Made by a program: the position numbers and the translations under genes. The notes beneath the pieces were generated by a model. The model was not told where the DNA came from. It searched no databases and saw only the letters and a list, made by a program, of their open reading frames with translations. Of a DNA stretch of 64,000 bases, positions 28,018-37,342 are shown one piece after another; the first letter of the stretch is position 1, and every line of letters begins with the position of its first letter. The DNA comes from Spirosoma aerolatum (GTDB lineage Bacteria > Bacteroidota > Bacteroidia > Cytophagales > Spirosomataceae): assembly GCF_002056795.1 (NCBI RefSeq), contig NZ_CP020104.1, positions 2,119,001 through 2,183,000 on the forward strand, in the 5' to 3' direction.

Positions 28018-29484
28018 ATGAGTCAGTACATTTATCAGTCGGCTACAGAATTAGCAGCTATGATTCGTGAAGGAAAAGCGTCAAGTGTAGCCATCGTACA
28101 AGCGCATTTAGATCAGATCAAAAAACATAACCATACTATAAATGCACTCATTTCTATTTTTGAAGAAGAAGCTCTACAGGAAGCCTTTCAGTGTGATCTG
28201 GAAGCCCAAGAAGGTCGATTCAGAGGGCCGCTGCATGGCGTTCCTGTCACTATAAAAGAGATGTTTTGGATTAAGGGCAAAAGCAGCAATCTGAACTCCA
28301 GAATACTTAAGTTTTTTGTTGCTCCGGCCGATGCCGTGATTGTTGACCGAATAAAAAAGAGTGGTGCTATTATTCTTGGGCAAACCAATGTGCCGAGGTA
28401 TATACTCGACTATCAGGTAAATGGTGATATCTATCCGGAAGGTAAGAATCCGTACAATACTGAGTATACGCCCGGCGGAAGTACAGGTGGAGGGGCTGCG
28501 GCTTTAGCGTCGGGCTTTACTCCTTTGGAATTAGGAGGTGACTTTGGTGGTTCAGCGCGTGTGCCTTCTAATTTCTGCGGATTGTATGGTTTAAAACCTA
28601 CCGACAAAACCGTTCCATTATTTGGGAATTGGCCACTGCCCAAAAACGCGAAGTCGTTTATTATTCATATGTTTCAGGGGAGCCCACTAGCCCGAACCGT
28701 TGATGATCTTGAGTTGCTCTGGAAAGTAATTGTTGGCCCTCACGAGAGCGATCGTACTATTCCAGATATAAGCTGGAAACCATCAGTCAAACAATCACTT
28801 CGTGAATACCGGATTGCCTGGGCCGACGGATGGCCTGGGCATGAAGCCAGTGCGCAAATACAAAAGGCGGTGCAATCCGTGGCCGATACCTTAGTGAGCC
28901 AGGGAGCGAAGGTTGAAAAGAAGATTCCCGATGAAACGCTGTATAATGAATCGCTTTCAACCTTCGCGGGCTTATTTCCTTATGTAATTGCCCAGTATAT
29001 GCCCTGGATTCTCAGGCAGTTATTTAAATGGTCATTGCTCCTGGGCATTCTGAAAGGGGTAAAAAAAGAGTCGCCTGAGTTGGTAAAGGCAATGAAAAAA
29101 GCCTTCAGGATGAAAGCGCGCCATTATGGAGAGATGCTGTTTCAAAAAAGCCAGATCACAGAACGGTGGGAACACTTTTTCGAAGCATACGATTTCCTGA
29201 TTTGTCCCGTTGCCTATGGGCCTGCTTATAAGCGCTGTAAGCTGGGAAGCCGAATTACGTATGATGGCAAAGAAATGATTTATAACAATTATGTTTGGCC
29301 TTATGTGGCTGGTTTTAGTGCTACAGGTCATCCCTGCCTGACAATTCCCTTAGGATTGGGAAAAGAGGGGTTGCCAATTGGGGTGCAGGTTGTTGGTAAA
29401 TACTGGAGTGAACCTGAGTTGATTCAGTTTGGCAAACTAATCAGCCCGCTTACGAAAGGTTTTGTTAAGCCCGAAGGCTATTAA
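28018..29484 (+). CDS. Amidase-signature family amidohydrolase (FAAH-like)
   Basis: 488 residues, no signal peptide. The Ser-cisSer-Lys triad is intact: Lys80 in VPVTIKEMF, Ser155 in GGSTGGGAAALASG and nucleophile Ser179 in GGDFGGSARVPS. The spacings (75 and 24) equal those of fatty-acid amide hydrolase, and the GGDFGGS form is FAAH-like rather than the GSDTGGS of GatA. No gatB or gatC nearby, which also speaks against tRNA amidotransferase. The substrate is probably an acyl amide or other small amide (inference). Single gene, divergent from the response regulator, ended by the hairpin at 29555. Confidence 0.9.
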   Translation: MSQYIYQSATELAAMIREGKASSVAIVQAHLDQIKKHNHTINALISIFEEEALQEAFQCDLEAQEGRFRGPLHGVPVTIKEMFWIKGKSSNLNSRILKFFVAPADAVIVDRIKKSGAIILGQTNVPRYILDYQVNGDIYPEGKNPYNTEYTPGGSTGGGAAALASGFTPLELGGDFGGSARVPSNFCGLYGLKPTDKTVPLFGNWPLPKNAKSFIIHMFQGSPLARTVDDLELLWKVIVGPHESDRTIPDISWKPSVKQSLREYRIAWADGWPGHEASAQIQKAVQSVADTLVSQGAKVEKKIPDETLYNESLSTFAGLFPYVIAQYMPWILRQLFKWSLLLGILKGVKKESPELVKAMKKAFRMKARHYGEMLFQKSQITERWEHFFEAYDFLICPVAYGPAYKRCKLGSRITYDGKEMIYNNYVWPYVAGFSATGHPCLTIPLGLGKEGLPIGVQVVGKYWSEPELIQFGKLISPLTKGFVKPEGY

Positions 29485-29554
29485 TACTATCCGGTGTATG
29501 TAATTCCAGTTACGGTAATAAGTATAATGCATCTTTAGAACCAATTGAATAATA

Positions 29555-29606
29555 ATTGTCTGGCTCTAACCCATATTTAGGTAATTATGGGTTAGAGCCA
29601 GACAAT
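29555..29606. terminator. Strong bidirectional terminator hairpin
   Basis: Perfect 21-bp inverted repeat (29555-29575 with 29586-29606), ten-base loop, between the convergent genes ending at 29484 (+) and 29678 (-). Confidence 0.85.
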
Positions 29607-29677
29607 CGACCGTTTAAACTGGAATAATCACTTAATAGCCGACCGATGAATTAGTAGTACGCTGAGCTTTTTATGCC

Positions 29678-32600
29678 TTATACCGTAAGTACATGTTTGG
29701 AAGCCAGCGAACTCATGGCCATAATTGTCCACTGCGGATTAAGATTCATACTGGTTGGAAATACAGACGCATCGGCCACAAAAACATTGGAGAAACCCTC
29801 CACACGGAACGTTTCATCGACAACACGTTTGGCCCGAATAGCCGCCGAAGCAGTTTGGCCAGCCATCAGATTTCCGCCCTGTGGGTGTGCCGTATTCAGC
29901 ATTATTTTGCCGGCCGACATTAAGTCGTATCCCTGAATAAGGCGGCTAAACGTGGCTACGTTCTCACCATTAACATCGAACATAAGCCCAGGCTGGAGCG
30001 GAACAACAACCTGTTTGGCGCCAGCACCCTGGCCAATTTTGAGTAAAGTTGTCAAAGCGTACCGAATATTATCCTGATCCTTACAGCCCAATTCCCAGGA
30101 AAATCCTTTACCGTTGAGTAAATCGGCTTTACTTAGAATCTTCCCGTTCGATTCGGACCCTACCAGAACCCCAAAATTTAACAGATACGTATAGTCATCC
30201 ATTAAAGCCTGATAGCGACCAAAATAGAACGGAAGCGATAGACCGAAGGTACTGGGTGGGTTAAAGTAGGTTTCAAAAACCATCTGATCGTTGGCACTGA
30301 TGGCTCCCATCGTAATCTGTTCGCCATCAAAAGCCTGGATGGGTTCGTCGAATTTAAAAGCTACGGGCAACGCAAAATTGCAGCTCATTCCCAGCCCTAC
30401 CGAACCTTTTACTTCGCTCTGTGTCAGAAAATGGCTGCTGGCAATTGTTCCGGCTGCTACCACAACCGCTTTGTTTACCATTACCTCGTGCAAGCGGCCG
30501 GATGCCGTTTGTAGCACAACACTGGTAGCCCGACCCTGTTTACTCATAAACCGAACGGCGGTTGTATTGGAGGCTACCGATACTCCTCTGGCTTCGGCCC
30601 AGGGAATATACGTTTCCAGCATCGAGCGCTTTCGTAGGTATTTGTTTCCCAGATTCCATAGTCCGTCACCCGCAACATTAGCCCCGTTTATGTTGGCTAG
30701 GGTAGGGTATTGTAACTGCTCATTCGGGGGGGCTGTTCTATTATAGGCACTAACTCCTTTTCTGAATCGGTGAGCTACTTTTGTATTGACGCCATTGCTT
30801 CCGATCCTGGTAATGCCTAGTTCTCGGGCAATTTGCTGATATTCATGATCCAGGCTGTCAAGGGGTATTCCGTATTCCTTTTTCCAAACTGTTTTTACCC
30901 GCGCTGGTAATTTATAACAAACGGCATTATTAATAACGCTTCCCCCGCCTACACACTCGGCCTGCAAAATAGACATGTCGGCACGCTTCGTCTGTTGAAG
31001 GCCTCCTTCTTTATACACCTTAGCCATCATCTCGATTTCCCGGTCGTTAAAATCCTGAAGGGGCGAATAACGATTCCCCCGGTCAATCATCAGAATGCGT
31101 GCAGTTGGATTTGCCCGGATGAGCCGATATGCCATTACTGAACCTGCTGGTCCCGATCCGATGATAATATAATCTACCTCCGTAGGCAGAGGGTCTTCAT
31201 GAACGGGCGTCGACAAGCGGGCCGCTGGTTTTGGAGGAATTGGCTTCTTCGAAAGAGGCTGATAGTTAAGCGGGTCGTTGGGATGTTTGGGTAAGGGCGC
31301 AATCCGCGCAAATGGTGGTGGGCCTGTTGGTACTTCCGGTTGCAGCCGATCTCTGGCGCCCGGTGCTATGTAACCGATCCGATTATGCTTTTTCAGATTG
31401 GAATAGGCCGCAAACATTACCATCGAATGAGCGGCTATGCTAAGTTGCGTGGTCAGGTCAGCATAAGCAGGGATTAGTGAACGCTGCCGTTCGGAAGCTG
31501 GTCGAATGAGGTAATGGCGTAGGTAATAAAGTTGTTCATCGTTCGACATCGTTGAGAAAGGGGGCCTGAACGCCCACGTAACACTCAGTACATTTTCGAT
31601 GAGCCAGAATGGGAAATTGAGTAATCCCCGCTTACGCCCCCGAATTGTACCGGCATACCGATCAATTGCCTGCAAGATGTCACCACTGTCTTCTGGCCCT
31701 TCAGGAAAAAGTGCCTGATGAATGGCCAGTACATTCTGAGCACTAGAAGGCCGAAACGAAGTAATGGTGTATTCTATTTCATAAAAAAGCTTTCGAAAGG
31801 CGAGTAGCATAATAAACAGAAACAGAACCAGGATCAGGCTAAACGTAAACCAGGATTGTATATCAATGATCTGGCCCGTTTCTGTTTCGATGGCCACATT
31901 GGCCACCGTGAGCCAGATCAACGCGCCTGCAATCCTGATAAAATATCCCCTTAACAACGTCCCAATCAGATAGTAGCTAAGACGCTCGTTTTTTACCATT
32001 AGAAAACATAAGACAATAATGGCCGTATACATCGTAACGGCATTTCCCAGGGTCGGGTCGGGGCCATGAAAAATGGCTCTCAGAGGTGTGTTTGGGTATC
32101 CATGAAAGCGTAGATAAAATGCTACTCCGATCATCAGCAAGGCCAGGATGCCAATGCCCCAGAATGCCCAGTTCAATAATGTAGCTGGTATTGAGAGCAG
32201 CCGTTGCGCTTTCGTATTGGCTCTGATCTTATCAAACGTCTGTTTATTGATTGCCTTACCCGAGCTGATTAATATCCAGATAAAAGCGATAACCATTACT
32301 AAATCCGTAATGCCCGATAGTAGCAGAAAATCATGATCAGGCCCCGTAGAGGTACCGAGCACGTAGAACAGGAACGAGCAGAATACCGACACAGCATGGC
32401 CAATACAAAGTACGAGTGTAGTATAAAAACGCAGTCTCTTGTTGTAAGCGCCTATGAACGCCATTCGGATCATCAATGAGATCTTCGCCATCGTACAGAG
32501 GGCCAGAAACGGATTTCGATAGGTGGTAGCAAAAAGGTCGCCAATTCCCGGAAATTTAAATAACGAAGGGGCAAATGCCCCGACGAGTAACAAGCCCAGA

Positions 32601-33172
32601 TAGGCTAAATACCCAATACCTAATAAGCGCAGAATCCAGAAACCGGCATCTCTTTTGGGTTTGTCTACCCGCTCATAACTCCATTCTTCGGGCATTGTAG
32701 CTGGAGAGGGGGGCGTAACTGGATTGATTATCGACACGATAAGGCGTGCCAGCCACAGACAAACAGGCCCAATCAGAAAAGCGTCAATGGATATAGTAAT
32801 GAAAAATTGCAGCGGTAATAACTTAATGGTGCTGATTGGTGCTGCTGAAACAGTCAGCGGATTATTGATATTATGAACATTGGAGTATAAAGACAGCACA
32901 TATAAGGGCAAAAAAACGAGCAGGTATTGAATGATGGAACTGGCCTTACGCAGCATAAGTACCATTGGTGCCAAGATGCATGTACAGAGACCCACAATGA
33001 CACTCAGCAACCAGGGAGTCGGCGAGATTGGAAATCGGTTGGTGATCCAATAAAGCAACAGCGAGATCATTGCGGCTGTAACACTTATGATGATGATCAA
33101 TCTGGTAGGCCGGGAAACATAATCGAGCGGATCTGAGGCCGTATACCCCGTTGCGGTAAAAAGTGGTGCCAT
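29678..33172 (-). CDS. Giant membrane protein fused to GMC-type FAD oxidoreductase
   Basis: 1164 residues. About residues 1-500 hold at least ten hydrophobic helices. About 500-640 resemble the helical domain found before long-chain alcohol oxidase or gluconate-dehydrogenase-type GMC proteins (ALFPEGPEDSGDILQAIDRY, PFSTMSNDEQLYYLRHYLI). From about 665 a GMC oxidoreductase follows: FAD motif DYIIIGSGPAGSVMAYRL, ECVGGGSVINNA, then HPQGGNLMAG with the active-site His and MNLNPQWTIMA with the Asn. Normal GMC enzymes are 500-600 residues and soluble or secreted; this fusion is unusual. Likely oxidises a membrane-soluble alcohol or sterol-like lipid and may pass electrons within the membrane (inference). 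Third gene of a minus-strand run with the phosphoesterase and kinase. Confidence 0.9.
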   Translation of the reverse strand: MAPLFTATGYTASDPLDYVSRPTRLIIIISVTAAMISLLLYWITNRFPISPTPWLLSVIVGLCTCILAPMVLMLRKASSIIQYLLVFLPLYVLSLYSNVHNINNPLTVSAAPISTIKLLPLQFFITISIDAFLIGPVCLWLARLIVSIINPVTPPSPATMPEEWSYERVDKPKRDAGFWILRLLGIGYLAYLGLLLVGAFAPSLFKFPGIGDLFATTYRNPFLALCTMAKISLMIRMAFIGAYNKRLRFYTTLVLCIGHAVSVFCSFLFYVLGTSTGPDHDFLLLSGITDLVMVIAFIWILISSGKAINKQTFDKIRANTKAQRLLSIPATLLNWAFWGIGILALLMIGVAFYLRFHGYPNTPLRAIFHGPDPTLGNAVTMYTAIIVLCFLMVKNERLSYYLIGTLLRGYFIRIAGALIWLTVANVAIETETGQIIDIQSWFTFSLILVLFLFIMLLAFRKLFYEIEYTITSFRPSSAQNVLAIHQALFPEGPEDSGDILQAIDRYAGTIRGRKRGLLNFPFWLIENVLSVTWAFRPPFSTMSNDEQLYYLRHYLIRPASERQRSLIPAYADLTTQLSIAAHSMVMFAAYSNLKKHNRIGYIAPGARDRLQPEVPTGPPPFARIAPLPKHPNDPLNYQPLSKKPIPPKPAARLSTPVHEDPLPTEVDYIIIGSGPAGSVMAYRLIRANPTARILMIDRGNRYSPLQDFNDREIEMMAKVYKEGGLQQTKRADMSILQAECVGGGSVINNAVCYKLPARVKTVWKKEYGIPLDSLDHEYQQIARELGITRIGSNGVNTKVAHRFRKGVSAYNRTAPPNEQLQYPTLANINGANVAGDGLWNLGNKYLRKRSMLETYIPWAEARGVSVASNTTAVRFMSKQGRATSVVLQTASGRLHEVMVNKAVVVAAGTIASSHFLTQSEVKGSVGLGMSCNFALPVAFKFDEPIQAFDGEQITMGAISANDQMVFETYFNPPSTFGLSLPFYFGRYQALMDDYTYLLNFGVLVGSESNGKILSKADLLNGKGFSWELGCKDQDNIRYALTTLLKIGQGAGAKQVVVPLQPGLMFDVNGENVATFSRLIQGYDLMSAGKIMLNTAHPQGGNLMAGQTASAAIRAKRVVDETFRVEGFSNVFVADASVFPTSMNLNPQWTIMAMSSLASKHVLTV

Positions 33173-33289
33173 GCAATTGAAGATAGGAATAGGTTGGAAC
33201 AGGTTTGATAGACATTGATCGCGTATACTGAGTTTCTGGCTGGGTTGAACCCGAACACATTTCCCCGTGATACTATGATGGTTCTCAAT

Positions 33290-34678
33290 TTAACGTTTAT
33301 TGATCAGCGTCATAGGCTCAGTCCGTAAAGCATCGTCGTTCCACCGCTCAAGTAGTAAGGCATCCCAGTTAACAGCAGGAGTCATAGGGATATGCAGGAA
33401 CGTGAACGTCCGGTCGAAGCGAATGGCCGCAGACGAGTTTTCGATAATAGGAATCCAGGTGCCCGTATTGACAAATAGATTCATATGCCATCGAGACTGA
33501 GCTGGCGTGTGAGTATGGCCGAAGGTAATCAGGCGAATTCCCTTATTGGCTTTGAAAATTTTCAGGGCCTCAGGAAACAGATTATCTGGCTCAGTCATTA
33601 ACAAGCTGCCAGCCACACGCCCCAGAACATAGGCAGCAGCCAGCCAGATAGCCGCCTGTCTTACAGTAGCCCAGGATACCTGGTGGTGTAGGATCTGGTA
33701 ACCGATTGTCCAGACACCAACGCCCAGGGGTACACCAATGGCAATAAGCAGAGGCAGAAACTGCCGGAGCACATAGGCGTAATAATGCTTGGGAATAATC
33801 CGTAACACAAATGGTAAATGATGCAGCAGTAGTTTTAGAGCCAGTGAAAATCGTTCCCGGATCAGCAAGGGTAATACATTGGTGGTAGGGCGTATATTGT
33901 CCAGGAAAGGATAATCCAGTTCGATTCGGTTTAGCAGGTATCGATTCAGGAAAGAACCAAACGGAATAGTCAACTCCTCACCACCTGCCAGAACGGGCTT
34001 GCCACGGACCTGGCTGTATATATCGTAGCGATGACCATGCTCCACATAGATCTGGCCGTCGATCAGCAGGCAATCATCGAAAAAACGAATAGGCTCCTCC
34101 TGTTGCGATGCAGAAGTTGATAAGGCAACGGCTTCATAAATCTGATTCCGCAAACACTGTTGAACGAGTGGCCAGTGCCATTCGAGATCATGATTTCCAG
34201 TCATGATCCATAGCTGATTTCCGTAACTTAACCACCTCCGCAAAGCAATATAGAGTTCGGTATGCCCTTCGGCTACTAGCCGGAGTTTCCACACGGATTT
34301 ATAATCGTTCGTTTTCAGGCCATATATAGTTTCTTTTTCCGAAATAGACTCTTTTAGTTCCTGCGCCGACTTGTTTACTCCGAGTGTAGCTAATAACTGA
34401 TGCCATGCCAAAAAATCTGCCTCCGTTTGAGGTATTTCCGTGACCCGAAGAAAATCAACAAAATCGCCATTAATGAGCAAAATGGCAGGTTTGGGCCGTT
34501 GTTCTGAAATATGGGTTAGCCAGCGTGCAAACGTGGCGTCATAAAAGAAGTTTTCGGTACCAGAGAAGCAGCCGTCTTGCTGTTTGCCCGATGCCAGGTG
34601 TAAATCACTGACAACAAAAATATCCTTACCGTAAGCCGATACGTCTGTTATGGTTGGGTGGTTATGCATAGTAGCCAT
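33290..34678 (-). CDS. Calcineurin-like metallophosphoesterase with membrane helices
   Basis: 462 residues. The metal-binding blocks of the family are all present: VVSDLHLASG, LINGDFVDFL, MTGNHDLEWHW, EHGHRYD and TFGHTHTPAQS. This arrangement is close to UDP-2,3-diacylglucosamine hydrolase (LpxH) types, but the protein is almost twice as long and has two hydrophobic helices between about 300 and 365 (LLIAIGVPLGVGVWTIGYQI, AAIWLAAAYVLGRVAGSLL) inserted before the last block. Probably acts on a membrane phospho-lipid or nucleotide-lipid (inference). It lies 62 bases after the kinase gene and 117 before the GMC fusion. Confidence 0.9.
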   Translation of the reverse strand: MATMHNHPTITDVSAYGKDIFVVSDLHLASGKQQDGCFSGTENFFYDATFARWLTHISEQRPKPAILLINGDFVDFLRVTEIPQTEADFLAWHQLLATLGVNKSAQELKESISEKETIYGLKTNDYKSVWKLRLVAEGHTELYIALRRWLSYGNQLWIMTGNHDLEWHWPLVQQCLRNQIYEAVALSTSASQQEEPIRFFDDCLLIDGQIYVEHGHRYDIYSQVRGKPVLAGGEELTIPFGSFLNRYLLNRIELDYPFLDNIRPTTNVLPLLIRERFSLALKLLLHHLPFVLRIIPKHYYAYVLRQFLPLLIAIGVPLGVGVWTIGYQILHHQVSWATVRQAAIWLAAAYVLGRVAGSLLMTEPDNLFPEALKIFKANKGIRLITFGHTHTPAQSRWHMNLFVNTGTWIPIIENSSAAIRFDRTFTFLHIPMTPAVNWDALLLERWNDDALRTEPMTLINKR

Positions 34679-34740
34679 AGCCTGGATGTGTGGAGGGAGC
34701 AGCGTTTGTTACGACAGGGTATTCGCCTGGCTCTTGAACC

Positions 34741-36657
34741 CTAATGACTTTTAAGGATAATCTGATGTACCATTCCGCCAGTCGGTTTTTCATCAATCGT
34801 CAGCTTACCATGCAATTGATGAACTACCGTCCGAACGTTACGAAGGCCTATGCCTGTCGATTTCTGACTGAGTTGATTCGGGTTGTAGCCGCAACCATTA
34901 TCGGATACGTTAAGACAAAGTGTTTGACCGGTCTGGTATAATTCGATATCAATAATCGTAGCTTCGGCATGCTTCAAGGCATTGTTTATCAGTTCTTTGG
35001 CGATTTGGAGCAGCGGCTGCTGGATGAACTCTGGCAGCGGTTCGGTGAGTATATGCGTGAAACTGATTTCGGGCTCATTCACTCTCCCATTGAGTTGCGA
35101 AACATAATCATACAGACTAGCCACTAGCCCCTGTTGTTGCAGATCGGTTGGCATAAGCGCATGCGACACCTGCCTCACATCGGCAACAATTCTGTCGGCC
35201 TGGGTGATAACCCGGCTTAGCGTTTTGCCGATCAACGTATCTGTATTGTCATCGAGAGCGGCTTCCAGTTGTAGTTTCAGAGATACCATATCGGGGCCAA
35301 TATGATCGTGCAGATCACGGGCCAGCCGCTCGCGTTCGGCGAGTTGGGTACGAAGAGCCAATTGGTTTTGCTCGCGCAGCAGTCGCTCACGTTCATCATG
35401 ATACGTTTTGAACCGATAAGTTAGCCCTAAAAGGAGTACCGTCGTTTCAAAGACAATAGAAACGGCAACTGGTTTTATCTGAACAAACCCAAACGTAGAT
35501 ACCGGCAGAATCACCGTTATGAACCAGCCTACGGTTATAAACATAAAGGGACTGACTGCAATCAGATATAACCATACGTTCCCCCGCACGTTTTTCTGAA
35601 ACAGAGCGTAGCCTAACGTTGACGTCAATAAATTTAATAATACGCCTACAATGGCTATTCCAATATATAGCTCAATTATAATCCAGGACTTAAAGGCCTC
35701 GGTCGGTAGAGTTCGATAAAGCCACTGCTCCAGTATAGGTACAAGTATGGCAAAAGCCGCCCATACCTTAATGGCTACCAGGCAAATACGATTCAGGAGA
35801 GGAGGTAAATACGCTTTGGCATTCAGCAGCGAGCGAACAAACAGAAAGCAGGAACCCATAGCGATCAGAATAAACCAGTTCCGTACCCGATCGCCCCCTA
35901 CATAGTCAGTCATCAGGTAATAACGGCCAAAGAGTCCGTCATTGGTCAATACCGCTCCCATGTTGCAGAGAGCGTAAAAGCAGTAGAGTCCATAGATTAA
36001 CCCCTGTCTGGCTAAAAAAAGGAAAAGGCTTAAACAAGTAGCCGCCAGGGTCCATCCAACAACGCCACCCCAGAACATCTCTTCCTGTCGGTCGAATCGT
36101 AGAAAATCTCTTGGCCGCCAACCCTTAATCGAAACGTTTAACGGACCAAAATCCCGCTGGATTCGCAGGTAAACCGTGTATTCCTGTTGGGGGGGCAGGT
36201 TGATTGGTAAGATAAAATCGCGGTTGTCGACCGGACGAGAGGCAAAAGGTGTTCGCCAGCTTAAAGGAGGGCTAAGCGCTGTCAGGTGATTCTGATGGAC
36301 TACGTAGCTGCTGAGCTGGTCGAGGTATGGGTAATCAAGCTCAATCCAGACAGGCAACGTCCGATTGTCCCGATTACGGATGGAAAATTTGACCCAAACA
36401 GGTTTTGGTCCGACCACAGGTACGGGCGAAGCAACGGCTTTAAATGGATACCGATCAGGCTGCCTTACTAATTGATCGGCAGTAATGTGTTCTGATGTAT
36501 CCTGAAAGGAGAACAAGCCTTGTTGAAACGTCAAGCGCTCCGTTTTTCGGTCTACGTCAAAAATGGGGTTAGTCTGTTGTGCTCTAAGCCCGCTTTCGTT
36601 GGAAATAGTTAATAAAATAAGCAAAAAGCACTGTAGGTAGTAGACCTGTTTTTGCAT
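34741..36657 (-). CDS. 7TMR-DISM sensor histidine kinase (HisKA_3)
   Basis: 638 residues: signal peptide, extracytoplasmic 7TMR-DISMED2 beta domain (about 40-175; PVWVKFSIRNRDNRTLPVWI), seven membrane helices (about 190-400), a short coiled coil, then HisKA_3 with His450 in LARDLHDHIG and a HATPase with NALKHAEAT, DNGCGYNP and STGIGLRNVR. Family sensors often detect carbohydrates or other ligands outside the inner membrane. HisKA_3 kinases pair with NarL-type regulators; the only one in this window is at 26960. The gene lies at the head of a run with the phosphoesterase and GMC genes and has motif copy B 114 bases upstream. Confidence 0.95.
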   Translation of the reverse strand: MQKQVYYLQCFLLILLTISNESGLRAQQTNPIFDVDRKTERLTFQQGLFSFQDTSEHITADQLVRQPDRYPFKAVASPVPVVGPKPVWVKFSIRNRDNRTLPVWIELDYPYLDQLSSYVVHQNHLTALSPPLSWRTPFASRPVDNRDFILPINLPPQQEYTVYLRIQRDFGPLNVSIKGWRPRDFLRFDRQEEMFWGGVVGWTLAATCLSLFLFLARQGLIYGLYCFYALCNMGAVLTNDGLFGRYYLMTDYVGGDRVRNWFILIAMGSCFLFVRSLLNAKAYLPPLLNRICLVAIKVWAAFAILVPILEQWLYRTLPTEAFKSWIIIELYIGIAIVGVLLNLLTSTLGYALFQKNVRGNVWLYLIAVSPFMFITVGWFITVILPVSTFGFVQIKPVAVSIVFETTVLLLGLTYRFKTYHDERERLLREQNQLALRTQLAERERLARDLHDHIGPDMVSLKLQLEAALDDNTDTLIGKTLSRVITQADRIVADVRQVSHALMPTDLQQQGLVASLYDYVSQLNGRVNEPEISFTHILTEPLPEFIQQPLLQIAKELINNALKHAEATIIDIELYQTGQTLCLNVSDNGCGYNPNQLSQKSTGIGLRNVRTVVHQLHGKLTIDEKPTGGMVHQIILKSH

Positions 36658-36771
36658 AATTCAGGTGTTGGAAGGCATTGGAAGTCAAGATACTATAAAA
36701 AATCAATAGCCATTTATCTATAGTAAAAAAAACAGAAATAAGATAAAAGGCGTGTTTACTATACTACCAAA

Positions 36772-36799
36772 GGAGTAGGTTTACATTTACACCTTTTGG
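36772..36799 (+). promoter_or_regulatory. Shared dyad motif, copy B (upstream of kinase gene)
   Basis: GGAGTAG, nine bases, TACACCTTTTGG, followed by CTGATTTTTTT; same spacing as copies A and C. It ends 114 bases upstream of the kinase start at 36657 but is 543 bases from the + gene at 37343. As the core is a dyad it could serve the minus-strand gene. Confidence 0.7.
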
Positions 36800-36872
36800 C
36801 TGATTTTTTTAAGTAGATAGACGTGGAAATTTGTCAGGTAATACATCTATCCACACCTAAATAGTTTAGTTC

Positions 36873-36931
36873 GTATACTACAATTTTACCTGTTAGAGGG
36901 GCTCTCATAAGCTGGCGAGATTGTAGTATAC
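36873..36931. repeat. Perfect 12-bp inverted repeat with 35-base spacer
   Basis: GTATACTACAAT at 36873-36884 and ATTGTAGTATAC at 36920-36931. It may be an operator pair or an RNA stem; a partial copy of the arm (ATACTAC) sits just before motif B at 36761. Function unknown. Confidence 0.7.
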
Positions 36932-37342
36932 TTTTAGTGCATGTTGAAGTTGCTTAACCTGTTTGTAGTTGCTATACAAGCAGGTAGCCTATTCGATTTA
37001 GTCAGTACTGAACATTTTACGGCTAATGATCTGGTGAATTTCTCATCGGTAATGCTCAGAAGGAAGTACACACATCATCCCACTCTCAGTTGATACTCCA
37101 TGTCTTTTGATGGTATAAATGAATTTCTCATCAGGTGTCGGATTTACCAGTTGACGGGTTATGGCATCGCCTATCGCCTGGGCAGGGGCATGGTCTCACG
37201 GGTAATCTAATTCTGTATATTTTACTATTATGGCAATGTTATCAATTGATAATCAGTCTGCCCGCTTGGTAGAAAGGGGGTTTTTACCCTTGCCCAGGTT
37301 ATGATGAATGCCTTATTTGTTGCGCCTAAATTCTAACCACGT

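Larger units (their letters stand above)
36658..37342. other. 685-base divergent intergenic region with motif and inverted repeat
   Basis: No gene is seen. It contains motif copy B (36772-36799) and a 12-bp perfect inverted repeat (36873-36931) between the kinase (-) and the protease-nuclease gene (+). AT-rich. Confidence 0.6.

Noticed and set aside
28018..29484. Amidase read as GatA of the tRNA amidotransferase
   Set aside because: The nucleophile block is GGDFGGS as in FAAH, the triad spacing equals FAAH, and gatB/gatC are absent.
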